Assembly: GCA_944322565.1 (NCBI GenBank)
Contig: CALUPG010000006.1
Coordinates: 1 to 64,000, forward strand
DNA: 64,000 nucleotides
Reading direction: 5' to 3'
From: an uncultured Bacteroidales bacterium
Lineage (GTDB): Bacteria > Bacteroidota > Bacteroidia > Bacteroidales > UBA932
This document shows, one piece after another, positions 26,870-36,310 of this stretch (within the stretch, counting starts at the first letter, position 1; every line of letters starts with the position of its first letter). A model generated the notes under the pieces. It searched no databases. It was not told where the DNA came from and saw only the letters and a list, made by a program, of their open reading frames with translations. The position numbers and the translations under genes were made by a program.

Positions 26870-28042
26870 ATGAAAACAGTTAAAATTTTCGCGGCAGCCC
26901 TCGCTGCAATGAGCATGGCTGCATGTTTCACTTCATGTGAAAAGGACAATGGAAACGAAAGCGGAGAGGCCGTAGTTCTTGACGGCGGAGAAATCAGCGG
27001 CCGCTATTCACAGGATGTAACTCTCAAGAAAGGGGAGTACAGACTTACAGGAAGCCTTCAGATGGAAGCCCCTGCAACCCTTACAATCGAGCCGGGCGTG
27101 ACAATCACTTCTGAAGTTACTGACGGAAAAATCATCTACATCCTCATTGAGCAGGGAGCCAAGATTATAGCAGAAGGAACAGAGGCAGAGCCTATCACCA
27201 TGACTGCCGAGGACCAGAGAGCCGGTGCATGGGGCGGACTCCATATCTGCGGATATGCCCACACCAATGCCGGGGAAGGCACAATGTCTGAAATCGGCGG
27301 CGCCCCTTACGGCGGCAGCAACGACGCTGACAATTCCGGAATCCTCCGCTATGTGCGTATCCAGTATTCCGGCCTTGCCCTTGATTCAGAGCATGAGGCA
27401 AACGGTCTTTCCCTCTATGGCGTAGGAAACGGGACAAAGATTTCATATGTTCAGATCCTCGACGGTTCCGATGACGGCATCGAGTTCTTCGGCGGTTCCG
27501 CAAACATCGACCACTGCGTCGTGGAGAACTGCACAGACGACTCATTTGACTGGACTGAAGGCTGGAACGGAACAGCAGAGTACATCGTTGCATATCAGAC
27601 TGTAGCCGAGTGCGACTGCCTCATGGAGTGCGACAACAACGGCGACAACAACGATGCCACTCCGGTAGCTCATCCTACCATCCGTTACGCAACATTCGTC
27701 GGCAACAACAGTTCCGAGAACAAGAGAGGCCTCCGCTTCCGCGAGGGAACACAGGTTACTCTTGAGTATGCCCTCGTTACCGGCAAGCCGAGTCCTGTCA
27801 CTCTTGAGACTTCCCAGACAGTCGCCTCATTTGACAACGGCACATCTTCAATCAAGAATACCTATATATCAGGCACGCTTGTGAATGAGGAAGGATCAGG
27901 CTATGACAACAGCGACTTCGTTGCAGCCGGCAACACTGCGAACTACAGCAGCTTCAACTTCACTTCAGGCTTTGTAGGCAAGGTGGGTCAGAGCGGGGCC
28001 GTTGATGCCTCCGACAACTGGACATCAGGCTGGACTCTCTAG
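26870..28042 (+). CDS. Predicted beta-helix surface lipoprotein paired with the TonB receptor
   Basis: 390 residues. Lipoprotein signal MKTVKIFAAALAAMSMAAC followed by FTSCEKD (acyl Cys 19 or 23). From about 60 the sequence shows a right-handed parallel beta-helix pattern of turns and Asn/Asp ladders: LTIEPGVTIT, ILIEQGAKIIAEG, GILRYVRIQYSG, ISYVQILDGSDDGIEFFGGSANIDHCVVENCTDD. Conserved tryptophan-rich DSFDWTEGWNG is near 225. The order receptor then lipoprotein, 104 bp apart, suggests a two-part outer-membrane uptake device like SusCD in logic but not homologous in the lipoprotein. Substrate unknown. Confidence 0.8.
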   Translation: MKTVKIFAAALAAMSMAACFTSCEKDNGNESGEAVVLDGGEISGRYSQDVTLKKGEYRLTGSLQMEAPATLTIEPGVTITSEVTDGKIIYILIEQGAKIIAEGTEAEPITMTAEDQRAGAWGGLHICGYAHTNAGEGTMSEIGGAPYGGSNDADNSGILRYVRIQYSGLALDSEHEANGLSLYGVGNGTKISYVQILDGSDDGIEFFGGSANIDHCVVENCTDDSFDWTEGWNGTAEYIVAYQTVAECDCLMECDNNGDNNDATPVAHPTIRYATFVGNNSSENKRGLRFREGTQVTLEYALVTGKPSPVTLETSQTVASFDNGTSSIKNTYISGTLVNEEGSGYDNSDFVAAGNTANYSSFNFTSGFVGKVGQSGAVDASDNWTSGWTL

Positions 28043-28068
28043 ATTTCACAAATATCAATTAATTCGCT

Positions 28069-28100
28069 GGGAGGACGACCGTGAGGCCGCCCTCCTTTTT
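28069..28100 (+). terminator. Rho-independent terminator after the beta-helix lipoprotein gene
   Basis: Stem gggagg / ccctcc with an internally pairing loop, followed by TTTTT. It lies 27 bp after the stop. Bases 28100-28145 are a T/TATGTG-rich low-complexity stretch. Confidence 0.7.
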
Positions 28101-28174
28101 ATGTGCCTTTTTATGTGTGTGTTTATGTGTTTTTTTTATGTGTGTTTTGTACCTTTTTGGATGACAGGCATATT

Positions 28175-28208
28175 TTTGCGGAATTTACCGGATATTGGAT
28201 TAAATTTG
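28175..28208 (+). promoter_or_regulatory. Possible promoter for murI
   Basis: TTTG at 28175-28178 and TAAATTTG at 28201-28208; the 22-bp spacer is a little long. The start would be only a few bases before ATG 28217. Confidence 0.45.
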
Positions 28209-28216
28209 CATTTCCA

Positions 28217-29011
28217 ATGGCGACAATAGGAATATTTGACTCCGGGGCAGGCGGACTTTCCGTCTTCAGGGAGATTTTCAGGATTCTCCCCGGGGAAAAC
28301 TATATCTACTGGTCTGACAATGCTTTCTGTCCATACGGGGACAAGCCGCGGGAGTTCATAGTAGACCGGGCCAGGACAATCACGGACTTCATGCTTGAAA
28401 ACGGGGCGGACATCATCGTCGTCGCCTGCAATACTGCCACCGCTGCGGCAATCAATGTCCTCAGGGCGGAATATCCCGTAAAATTCATAGGAATGGAACC
28501 TGCCGTCAAGCCCGCTGCTGCAATCACCCGCACGGGAGTAGTCGGTGTCCTCGCCACGGCAGGGACTCTTGCCGGACAGAAATACCATCTTGCCCTGTCC
28601 CGTCTTGCACCCGGAGTGAAGGTCGTCGAGCATGTAGGCCGCGGCTTCGTGGAGCTCGTCGAGAGCGGCGTCACATCAGGACCGCAGGCCGAGGCCGTAG
28701 TATCAGCCAGCCTTCAGCCCCTTCTTGATGCAGGCGCCGATGTCATTGTTCTCGGCTGTACCCATTATCCGTTTCTTTCAGATGTGATAAAAAAGATTGC
28801 AGGTCCGGGCGTCGCAGTCATTGATCCGGCTCCGGCAGTAGCCCGCCATCTTGCCGAGGTGATGCGGGAAGATGGCCTGCTGCCTTCCTGCGGCACGTCG
28901 CCGGATGCCGGACGCCTGTCTTCTTGTGGAGAACTGCCGGCGAATGTCCGTCTGTTTTCGTCCGGCTCCCCGGAGACATTGCAGAAGCTTTTCAAGTCTC
29001 TGACTGAATAA
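28217..29011 (+). CDS. murI: Glutamate racemase
   Basis: 264 residues from ATG 28217. It converts L-glutamate to D-glutamate for peptidoglycan. Motifs: GIFDSGAGGLSVFREI at the start, VVACNTATAAA with the first catalytic Cys near 71, and VLGCTHYPFL with the second near 180. The upstream extension of the frame to 28103 is low-complexity and has no family match, so it is excluded. The last about 45 residues (CGTSPDAGRLSSCGE) are a non-conserved tail. No promoter or gene is shared with the efflux operon, which converges from the other side. Confidence 0.95.
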   Translation: MATIGIFDSGAGGLSVFREIFRILPGENYIYWSDNAFCPYGDKPREFIVDRARTITDFMLENGADIIVVACNTATAAAINVLRAEYPVKFIGMEPAVKPAAAITRTGVVGVLATAGTLAGQKYHLALSRLAPGVKVVEHVGRGFVELVESGVTSGPQAEAVVSASLQPLLDAGADVIVLGCTHYPFLSDVIKKIAGPGVAVIDPAPAVARHLAEVMREDGLLPSCGTSPDAGRLSSCGELPANVRLFSSGSPETLQKLFKSLTE

Positions 29012-29030
29012 ACGGTATAATTGACATTAT

Positions 29031-29156
29031 GCAGCGCGCCCGGTGGAGACCCAAAATGCTGTCCACCGGGCGCGGTTTTGCGGGTTTTTCGCGCCCGTCG
29101 GCATTTTGAAAATGCCATCGGCCACACTTTTGCGGGAAAATCGTGGCCGTCGGAGG
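29031..29156. repeat. 126-bp dispersed structured repeat, copy 2
   Basis: Matches 9315-9440 without gaps. Here the outer inverted repeat (gcgcccggtgga / tccaccgggcgc) pairs perfectly, the central hairpin is gcattttgaaaatgc, and the third stem is cggccaca with tgtggccg-like pairing (gtggccg). It begins 20 bp after the murI stop. Confidence 0.85.
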
Positions 29157-29226
29157 CACTTTTACCTCTCCAACAGGCACGGCAGAACCGACTTTTAGGA
29201 GACATTGGCACCTTTTTATTAAATTA

Positions 29227-29261
29227 CGCCCGGCGGACTGTGAAACGATGTCCGCCGGGCG
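29227..29261. terminator. 12-bp perfect hairpin between murI and the efflux operon
   Basis: Arms 29227-29238 (cgcccggcggac) and 29250-29261 pair fully, with an 11-base loop. On the minus strand AT-rich sequence follows, so it can end the efflux operon; it may also end murI. Confidence 0.55.
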
Positions 29262-29299
29262 CACTTGTCAATTTTCCTGCTGCAGGGGCAGCTTCCCGT

Positions 29300-30709
29300 C
29301 TATTCCTTTCCTCCGCCGAGGGCCTGATATAGGCTGACCACGGACTGGAGCATCGTGAACTGGTCATTTACTGCATTCAGTCTTGCGCTGAGCAGAGACT
29401 GTCTTGCGGAAAGGAGTTCCAGATATGTTCCTGTCGACCTTTCGTAGAGAAGTTCTGATGTCTGCACTGTCCTTTCCAGATCTTTTACCTGAGACAGATG
29501 CTTGTTGTACATTTCTTCGGAAATCTGTACTGCGTAGAGGGCATTGTTTACCTGCTCTCCGGCGTTGAGCAATGTCTGGCGGTAGTTCATCAGCGCTATT
29601 TCTTCCTCGGCCTTGCTCACTTTCAGATTGGCCACGAGCTGTCCGTGATTGAAAATCGGCATTGTAAGCTGTCCGAGAGCCGAAAGCAGCCAGCCGGCTG
29701 GATTGCTGATAGCCTGTCCGAGGCTGTTGGTCCATCCGGCGCTGCCGGAAAGGCTGATTTTCGGATAGAAGGCTGACCTTGCCTGATTGGTGCTGTAGTA
29801 TGAGCTTGCCAGAGCCATTTCCGCCTGATAGACGTCAGGGCGGTTGGACAGGAGCTGGAGCGGAATGCCGACACTTATTTCAGACGGTACGGTCTGCTCC
29901 GAGAGCTTGCCGCGGACAATCGGCATGGACGGCTGTCCGAGCAGGGAGCAGAGTGCATTCTCGGCTTCCTGCTGCTGCTGGAGGAGGGCGGCGTATGACG
30001 CTTCCAGTCCGTAGAGGTTTGCCCTGGCCTGGGTTACGGCATTTTCAGTGGTCTTGCCGGTCTTCAGCATGGCTTCCATCGTTCTGACCTGCTCCTCGAA
30101 GATTCTCACATTCTCTTCGCTGATGGCCACCTGGTCGTCGAGCATCAGGAGTGAGAAATATGTGTTTGCAATCGTGGCTATGAGCTGTGACCTTACGGCC
30201 TGCTGATATGCCTGCTGCTGGAGCAGAGCCGCCTGGGCTCCTCTCTTTGCGTTGAGGAGAGACCCGAAGAGGTCGATGTCCCAGCTGGCCGAAGCCCCGA
30301 CATTGTAAGTCCAGGATGCCTTTCCTGCATTGATGCTGCTCAGACCGCCCTGTGGCGCAAGCGTGATTGACGGGGCGTAGGCCCATTTTGCCGCAGACAA
30401 CTGTGCCTTGGCCTGCTCTACCCTCAGAATGGCACTCCGGAAGTCGACATTGTTTTCAAGACCTGTCCTTATGAGGTCCTGGAGACAAGGGTCGGTGAAC
30501 ACTTCTTCCCAAGACATGTAGCCGAGGGAGTTGGTGTCCGGTTCATCTGCAGCCTGTGCTTCAGGTACGAGCTCCGCACGATAGAGACTGTCAGTCGGCA
30601 GATTCTCGGGCCTTTGGTATTTGCGGTAGATTGAGCAGCTGCTCATCATCATGATTAGGGCTGCGGCAAGGGCTGCCTTGCCTGCGGCCGCATATAGTGT
30701 CTTTTTCAT
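29300..30709 (-). CDS. RND efflux outer-membrane lipoprotein (TolC/OprM family)
   Basis: 469 residues with lipoprotein signal (MMMSSCSIYRKYQRP, acyl Cys about 25). It contains the two repeated helical and barrel halves of OEP proteins, with LRVEQAKAQLSAAKWAYAPSI in the first half and MALASSYYSTNQARSAFYPKISL in the second. It forms the exit duct for the RND pump encoded upstream. Its start overlaps the permease stop by one base, so the three genes form one operon in the order MFP, permease, OEP. Confidence 0.92.
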   Translation of the reverse strand: MKKTLYAAAGKAALAAALIMMMSSCSIYRKYQRPENLPTDSLYRAELVPEAQAADEPDTNSLGYMSWEEVFTDPCLQDLIRTGLENNVDFRSAILRVEQAKAQLSAAKWAYAPSITLAPQGGLSSINAGKASWTYNVGASASWDIDLFGSLLNAKRGAQAALLQQQAYQQAVRSQLIATIANTYFSLLMLDDQVAISEENVRIFEEQVRTMEAMLKTGKTTENAVTQARANLYGLEASYAALLQQQQEAENALCSLLGQPSMPIVRGKLSEQTVPSEISVGIPLQLLSNRPDVYQAEMALASSYYSTNQARSAFYPKISLSGSAGWTNSLGQAISNPAGWLLSALGQLTMPIFNHGQLVANLKVSKAEEEIALMNYRQTLLNAGEQVNNALYAVQISEEMYNKHLSQVKDLERTVQTSELLYERSTGTYLELLSARQSLLSARLNAVNDQFTMLQSVVSLYQALGGGKE

Positions 30710-33700
30710 TATACTCTGTCCTCCTTTCTTTTGCCCATCACTTTCTCTTCAATGTACTGGAATATCACAAAGAATGTAGGAGTTATGAACAGCAGGGCGA
30801 TTGACCCGACGATAAGTCCTCCCACCACACCGACTCCGAGTGACCGGTATCCGTTGGCTCCGACGCCTGATGCAACCACCAGCGGCAGCAGGCCGAACAC
30901 CATTGTCATGACGGTCATGAGGATAGGCCTGAGTCGCAGACCTGCCGCAGCTACTGCGGAATGGCTGAGTGTCATTCCCATTTTTCTCCTTTCAACTGCA
31001 TATTCGGTGATAAGGATGGCCGTCTTGGAGAGCAGACCGATGAGCATGACTATTCCGACTTGCATGTAGATGTTGCTTTCAATGCCCCACCATCTTGAGA
31101 AGAGGAAGCTTCCCATGAGTCCGAACGGCACCGAGCAGATGACTGCCAGAGGCAGGAAGAAACTCTCATAAAGTCCGCAGAGGATAAGGTAGATGAATAT
31201 CACGCACAGGATGTAGATGATTGTCGTGGTATGGGATTCCGCGAGCTCGGCCTCTTCCCTTGTCATGCCGGAGAACTCGTATCCGAATCCTGTCGGCAGC
31301 ACTTCGGCTGAAACTTCCTGCACTGCGTTGATGACATCTCCGGAACTGTAGCCCTCGTTAGGCATACCCATTACGGTGATTGACGGGAACAGGTTGAACC
31401 TGTTCAGGATTTCCGCACCATATGATTTGGTCAGTGTCACGAATTGGCTTACCGGAGCCATTCCTGATGCAGTCTTGACATAGATATTGTCGAGGGACTG
31501 TATCTGGTCGCGGTCTTCAGGACGGGCCTGGAGAATTACGCGGTAGAGTTTCGTGAACCTGTTGAAATTGGAGGCATAGTAGCTTCCGAGGTATCCCTGC
31601 ATCACAGAGAGCACCTGGTCGGCCGTGGTACCTGCCCTGAGACATTTTGCCGCGTCCACATCCACCGTATACTGAGGGAACTGCGTACTGAATGAAGTGT
31701 ATGCCATCTGGATTTCAGGTCTCTGGTTAAGGGCAGCAATCACTTCGCCTGTCACTTCATTCAATGCCTCGATTCCTTTGCCGGAACGGTCCTGAAGGTC
31801 GACTGAGAAGCTGTTTCCTGTACCGTATCCGGAAATCATAGGCGGAGCGAAGATGAATATCTGTGCATTCTTGATGCCTGCTGTCCTGCGGTATATTTCA
31901 TTCATTACGGCAGTGTTGCTGTGTTCCTTGCCTTCCCTCATTTCCCAAGGCTGGAGCTTTATCATCATCATGCCGTGCGAAGCACCGCTTCCTGCAAAGG
32001 AGAAGCCTGCCACCTGGTTGAATGTGCGGATTTCAGGAATGTCTTCAATGCATTTCTGCATTTCTGTAAGTATCTGGTTGGTCTGGTCCAATGTGCTTCC
32101 GGCAGGGGCATCAACGCTTATGAAGAGGGAGCCGGTGTCCTCGTTAGGCACGAGGCTCGTCTTCGATGTGCTCATGAGGTACATCAGGGCGGCAACTGCA
32201 CCGAGGAGGCAGAGCCCCGTCACCCATTTGTTTCTGATGAAGAATGTCACTCCGAACTTGTATTTCTTCACGAGCTTCCCGAATGCGGATTCGAACGCCA
32301 TGCGGAATCTTGTGGAGAACTGCTTCGGCTTTTCCCCCGGAGCCACTATCTCGTTGGGCTTGAGAAGCAGGGCGCACAATGCCGGGGACAATGTCAGGGA
32401 GTTGATTGCCGACAGGCCCACGGACACGGCCATGGTAAGGCCGAACTGCTTGTAGAACACACCTGAAGTTCCCCCCATGAATGACACAGGGATGAACACC
32501 GCCATGAAGACGAGAGTGGAAGTGATGATGGCGGATGACACGCCTGTGACGCCGTCCACAGCAGCCCTGTATGGGGACTGGTAGCCTTCGTCAAACTTGA
32601 CCTGCACAGCCTCCACCACAATGATGGCATCATCGACTATGGTACCGATGGCCAGCACAAGAGCAAAGAGTGTCAGGAGGTTGATTGAGAAGCCCGCCAC
32701 GACAAGGAAGGCGAATGTACCGATGAGGGCGACGAAGATACTGATTGTAGGGATGACTGTCGACCTTACATTCTGAAGGAAGAAGTATACCACGAGGACA
32801 ACGAGAAGGATGGCCTCAAAGAGGGTCTTGATCACCTCGTGGATTGAGGCGTCAAGGAAGTCCTTGGTACTCATGATGTCCACGAACTCCATTCCTTTCG
32901 GCAGGTCTTTGGCTGCTTCGGCAAGGTATGCGTCTACCTCGTCAATGATTTCATTGGCGTTGCTGCCGGCGGTCTGGTTGATCATCATCGTCACTCCCGG
33001 AGCTCCTTTCACACGGCCTTCGTAAGCATAGCTTACCGCGCCGAGCGTGATGTCTGCCACATCCTTGAGCTTCAGCGTGCGTCCGTCCTCATATGCCCGG
33101 AGGACAATCTCTCCGAATTCAGCTTCCTCGGTGAGGCGGCCCCTGTATTTCAGCGTGTACTGGAATACATTCTTGGAATCCTCGCCGAGTGATCCGGTGG
33201 AGGCCTCGATGTTCTGCGCGGATAATGCAGAGATGATGTCAGAAGGCTGGAGCTCGTACTGGGCCATCACATCCGGCTTCATCCAGATACGCATGGCGTA
33301 GTCTCCGCCCATGACATTTGCCTCTCCGACTCCGGAAATACGCTGGATTTCCGGCTTGATGTTGATGCTGAGGTAGTTGGTAAGGAATGTCTCGTCGTAT
33401 GTGCCGTCAGGGCTGGCCAGGGCGAACACCTTCAGGGTACTGCTCTGGCGCTTCATTGTCTCGACACCTACCCTCGTTACCTCCGCAGGAAGCAGCGACT
33501 GAGCCCTGGATACACGGTTCTGCACATTGACAGCAGCCATGTCTGGATCTATGCCCTGCTTGAAATACACTGAAATGGAAGCACTTCCGGTGTTGCTGGC
33601 CTCGGAAGTCATGTAGGTCATGTTCTCCACTCCGTTGATTGCCTCCTCGAGAGGAACAATCACACTGTTCTGTACGGCAGCGGCATTGGCTCCGCTGTAT

Positions 33701-33846
33701 GTGGTGCTGACCCTGATGGTAGGAGGGGCTATGTCCGGGTACTGCTCGATAGGGAGCACGGCAAGTCCGATCATACCCACCATCACGATGAATACCGATA
33801 TGACAAGAGACAATATCGGCCTGTCGATAAATGTCTTAAGATTCAT
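30709..33846 (-). CDS. RND multidrug efflux permease (HAE1/AcrB-like)
   Basis: 1045 residues, the normal length of AcrB-type pumps. It has 12 membrane helices and two large periplasmic loops. Proton-relay residues are intact in TM4 (LAIGTIVDDAIIVVEAV). Other family blocks: the N-terminal FIDRPILSLVISVFIVMVGMIG split by short charges, GASHGMMMIKLQPW in the first porter region, and the C-terminal TPTFFVIFQYIEEK. It exports hydrophobic drugs or bile salts using the proton gradient; the actual substrates are not known. Confidence 0.95.
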   Translation of the reverse strand: MNLKTFIDRPILSLVISVFIVMVGMIGLAVLPIEQYPDIAPPTIRVSTTYSGANAAAVQNSVIVPLEEAINGVENMTYMTSEASNTGSASISVYFKQGIDPDMAAVNVQNRVSRAQSLLPAEVTRVGVETMKRQSSTLKVFALASPDGTYDETFLTNYLSINIKPEIQRISGVGEANVMGGDYAMRIWMKPDVMAQYELQPSDIISALSAQNIEASTGSLGEDSKNVFQYTLKYRGRLTEEAEFGEIVLRAYEDGRTLKLKDVADITLGAVSYAYEGRVKGAPGVTMMINQTAGSNANEIIDEVDAYLAEAAKDLPKGMEFVDIMSTKDFLDASIHEVIKTLFEAILLVVLVVYFFLQNVRSTVIPTISIFVALIGTFAFLVVAGFSINLLTLFALVLAIGTIVDDAIIVVEAVQVKFDEGYQSPYRAAVDGVTGVSSAIITSTLVFMAVFIPVSFMGGTSGVFYKQFGLTMAVSVGLSAINSLTLSPALCALLLKPNEIVAPGEKPKQFSTRFRMAFESAFGKLVKKYKFGVTFFIRNKWVTGLCLLGAVAALMYLMSTSKTSLVPNEDTGSLFISVDAPAGSTLDQTNQILTEMQKCIEDIPEIRTFNQVAGFSFAGSGASHGMMMIKLQPWEMREGKEHSNTAVMNEIYRRTAGIKNAQIFIFAPPMISGYGTGNSFSVDLQDRSGKGIEALNEVTGEVIAALNQRPEIQMAYTSFSTQFPQYTVDVDAAKCLRAGTTADQVLSVMQGYLGSYYASNFNRFTKLYRVILQARPEDRDQIQSLDNIYVKTASGMAPVSQFVTLTKSYGAEILNRFNLFPSITVMGMPNEGYSSGDVINAVQEVSAEVLPTGFGYEFSGMTREEAELAESHTTTIIYILCVIFIYLILCGLYESFFLPLAVICSVPFGLMGSFLFSRWWGIESNIYMQVGIVMLIGLLSKTAILITEYAVERRKMGMTLSHSAVAAAGLRLRPILMTVMTMVFGLLPLVVASGVGANGYRSLGVGVVGGLIVGSIALLFITPTFFVIFQYIEEKVMGKRKEDRV

Positions 33847-33848
33847 GA

Positions 33849-35006
33849 TTATTCTCCTTCATTTGTTGCTTGGGCACCTGAGGCTGCTTCTGTCATGGTG
33901 CCGGCGGTTGCGGCAGCAACCGGTGTGCCTTCCCTGAGGAGTCCGGCGCCTCTTGCCACAATCACATCGCCTTCGCTGAGGCCTTCTTCAACTATGTATT
34001 CTTTGCCGTCGTTGATCTTGAATACCTTGATCTGCGTGGATACGGCCTTGCCGTCAACCACCTTATATGTGAAAATCTTGTCCTGTACTTCAAAGGTGGC
34101 TTCCTGAGGGATGACAATCACACCTGTCCTGTCATACGGGATGTTGATGTTGCAGGAGCCTCCGCTCATGAGGAGCCCGTCAGGATTAGGGAAGATGGCC
34201 CTCAGCCTCACTGTGCCGGTGGCCTTGTCGACGATGCGGCTGATTACATCAATGTTGCCCTTGCTCCCGTATGTGCTCCCGTCATTGAGTGTCAGGGAAA
34301 CTTCAGGATATGCGGCAACGGTCTTGTCTATTGAGCCGTACTGTCTTGTGAGACCCAGTACTTCCTTCTCAGGAAGGGAGAAATATACATACATCTGCGA
34401 ATTGTCTGTCACATTGATGAGAGGCTCCGACATGGAGGCGCTGACAAGTGCGCCCACGCGCACCGAAGTCATGCCGGCAACACCGTTTACCGGGCTTGAT
34501 ACCTTGGCGAACGAGAGATTGTTGGCTGCGCTTGCCTCCTGTGCCCTTGCCTGGGCGAGGGAAGCCACTGCCGTGTTGTAGTTGTTTCTTGTGGTCTGGA
34601 GCTGGAAGTCAGAGATGACTTTTTCCTTGTAGAGCTCTTCGTCGCCTTCGAGTGTGAGCTTTGCCGTGGCCATCTGTGCCTCAGCTGTGGCGACTGCCGC
34701 CTTGGCCTGCTGATAAGTGGCGGCGTATGGAATTGTGTCAATGATGAAAAGCGTCTGTCCTTTTCTTACTTTGGCTCCCTCTTTTACGAGGACATCTGTC
34801 ACGAAACCGGAAACCTGGGGCCTGATTTCCACATCCTGTTTTCCTTCAATCACAGCAGTATAGCTTACTGTGAGGGTCCTGTTTTCCGGTGCCAGCGTGA
34901 TAAGCGGATAAGTGCCGGCTGTCGGCTGCTGTGCCGGCTGCTGCTTGCAGGAAACCATTCCCATAAACAGGCACAGCCCGATAGTGATAACATTTAAACC
35001 TTTCAT
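33849..35006 (-). CDS. RND efflux periplasmic adaptor (AcrA-like lipoprotein)
   Basis: 385 residues from ATG 35006, which gives a clean lipoprotein signal (MKGLNVITIG, Cys in GMVSCKQQ). The in-frame codon at 35054 would add 16 charged residues before the signal, so I reject it. Then come the biotinyl-lipoyl-like half (QVSGFVTDVLVKEGAKVRKGQ), a hairpin of about 70 residues rich in Ala, Gln and Glu, the second lipoyl half (VSSPVNGVAG) and the beta-barrel and membrane-proximal domains. It links permease and OEP. The stop lies 2 bp before the permease ATG. Confidence 0.92.
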   Translation of the reverse strand: MKGLNVITIGLCLFMGMVSCKQQPAQQPTAGTYPLITLAPENRTLTVSYTAVIEGKQDVEIRPQVSGFVTDVLVKEGAKVRKGQTLFIIDTIPYAATYQQAKAAVATAEAQMATAKLTLEGDEELYKEKVISDFQLQTTRNNYNTAVASLAQARAQEASAANNLSFAKVSSPVNGVAGMTSVRVGALVSASMSEPLINVTDNSQMYVYFSLPEKEVLGLTRQYGSIDKTVAAYPEVSLTLNDGSTYGSKGNIDVISRIVDKATGTVRLRAIFPNPDGLLMSGGSCNINIPYDRTGVIVIPQEATFEVQDKIFTYKVVDGKAVSTQIKVFKINDGKEYIVEEGLSEGDVIVARGAGLLREGTPVAAATAGTMTEAASGAQATNEGE

Positions 35007-35150
35007 TTCTTCTATATGTTTTTTCCAACTAAAATTGCGACGCAAAAATATCATTTAGTTTTTCTTTTGACTTGTGCAATTTTCTTTTAAATTTGTCCAA
35101 AATTCGCATTAAAACCACAATACTTATATTATATTTGGGTATTTGTCAAA

Positions 35151-36077
35151 ATGCGACATGTTTCAACAGAAATTGTGCCAAATTTTATGAAACACATAGG
35201 CATCCAGCAAATCGCGTCTCTTGCCCAGGATTCCTGCCGCCTGGGAGAAAGTTTTGTATGTCTTGACAATGACGGAATTGCAAGGCTTGCAGGATACAGT
35301 ATTGTCGGCTGCCGGCTTCTCCTGATGGTCTCTGACGGCTCCCTTGACATGAAAATCAACGGAAAACATGCAGTTGTCAGGGAAAATGACTTTGTGGATA
35401 TCCTGGAAGGGACAAGAGTGTGTTTTGCAATGCCGGATCCCGAGATACGCGTCATTTGTATGGTGACGACAAGAAAATTCATAATGGACTCGCTGCAGGG
35501 GGTGATTCCTGACATCCAGAATTATATCCTGAAAATTCTCACCGAACCGGTGATGCATCTGCGGCAGAATGAAGCTGATGTCCTGCTCGCCCAGGCCGGC
35601 CTTGTCGAGAGTGCAGTCCTTGATGTGCGGCACAGGTACAGAGAGGAGCTTGTCAAGGTGTATTTCAAGGCATTTTCCCTCAATCTCAGCAATATTGTCC
35701 TGGACAAATATGACAAGCGCTCCTCCCGTGCGCTTCATGGAATCAAGAAAAGGGACAACCTCATTTCCGGCTTCATGGAGCTTGTATGGGAGAATATCCT
35801 TGAGAACAGGGAGGTGTCGTTCTATGCCAGGGAACTGTGCGTGACTCCGAAGCATCTCTCCAGAGTCATAAAGGAAGCCACAGGCAAGTCCCCGCATGAG
35901 ATAATAGCGGGTGAGGTGCTGGCTCTCTCGGTGCAGCTTCTTCAGAATGACGACATGCTCGTGCAGCAGGTCGCGGATATCCTGCATTTTTCCGACCAGG
36001 CCGCATTCTCCAAGTTTTTCAAGAAATACACAGGCCTTTCCCCGGCCGATTTCCGGAAGGCCGGAAAACGGCTGTGA
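35151..36077 (+). CDS. AraC-family regulator, divergent from the efflux operon
   Basis: 308 residues. The N-terminal half (about 1-185) is a cupin-like sensor fold; the C-terminal half (about 205-305) holds two helix-turn-helix units, ending in the AraC signature VADILHFSDQAAFSKFFKKYTGLSP split by small changes and DFRKAGKR. It begins 145 bp from the adaptor gene on the other strand, so regulation of the efflux operon from the shared intergenic region is likely but not shown. The ligand is unknown. Confidence 0.88.
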   Translation: MRHVSTEIVPNFMKHIGIQQIASLAQDSCRLGESFVCLDNDGIARLAGYSIVGCRLLLMVSDGSLDMKINGKHAVVRENDFVDILEGTRVCFAMPDPEIRVICMVTTRKFIMDSLQGVIPDIQNYILKILTEPVMHLRQNEADVLLAQAGLVESAVLDVRHRYREELVKVYFKAFSLNLSNIVLDKYDKRSSRALHGIKKRDNLISGFMELVWENILENREVSFYARELCVTPKHLSRVIKEATGKSPHEIIAGEVLALSVQLLQNDDMLVQQVADILHFSDQAAFSKFFKKYTGLSPADFRKAGKRL

Positions 36078-36310
36078 AGGGGGCCTGGCGATGGTTCTCA
36101 TATCCGCCGGACGCGGTATCCTCCGAAAGGGCCGGCCGCAAAAATAATAAGATCTTTTTGCGATAAACTTTGCGATAAGTTTTGTGTTAAACTTTGTGAT
36201 AAACTTAACTTTTTTTACGAAAATTAGTATGTGTGTAAAAAAATCAGTAAATTTGAACGATTGAATTTAAATGGCAACCATAATAAAATGACTACATAAT
36301 AAACACAATC

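Noticed and set aside
28103..28216. N-terminal extension of glutamate racemase or a small membrane protein.
   Set aside because: The stretch is T/TATGTG-rich low-complexity DNA and the family start (GIFDSGAGG) follows directly after ATG 28217.
29031..29261. Insertion sequence end near murI.
   Set aside because: No transposase or target-site duplication is seen; the pairing segments fit a structured repeat plus a terminator better.
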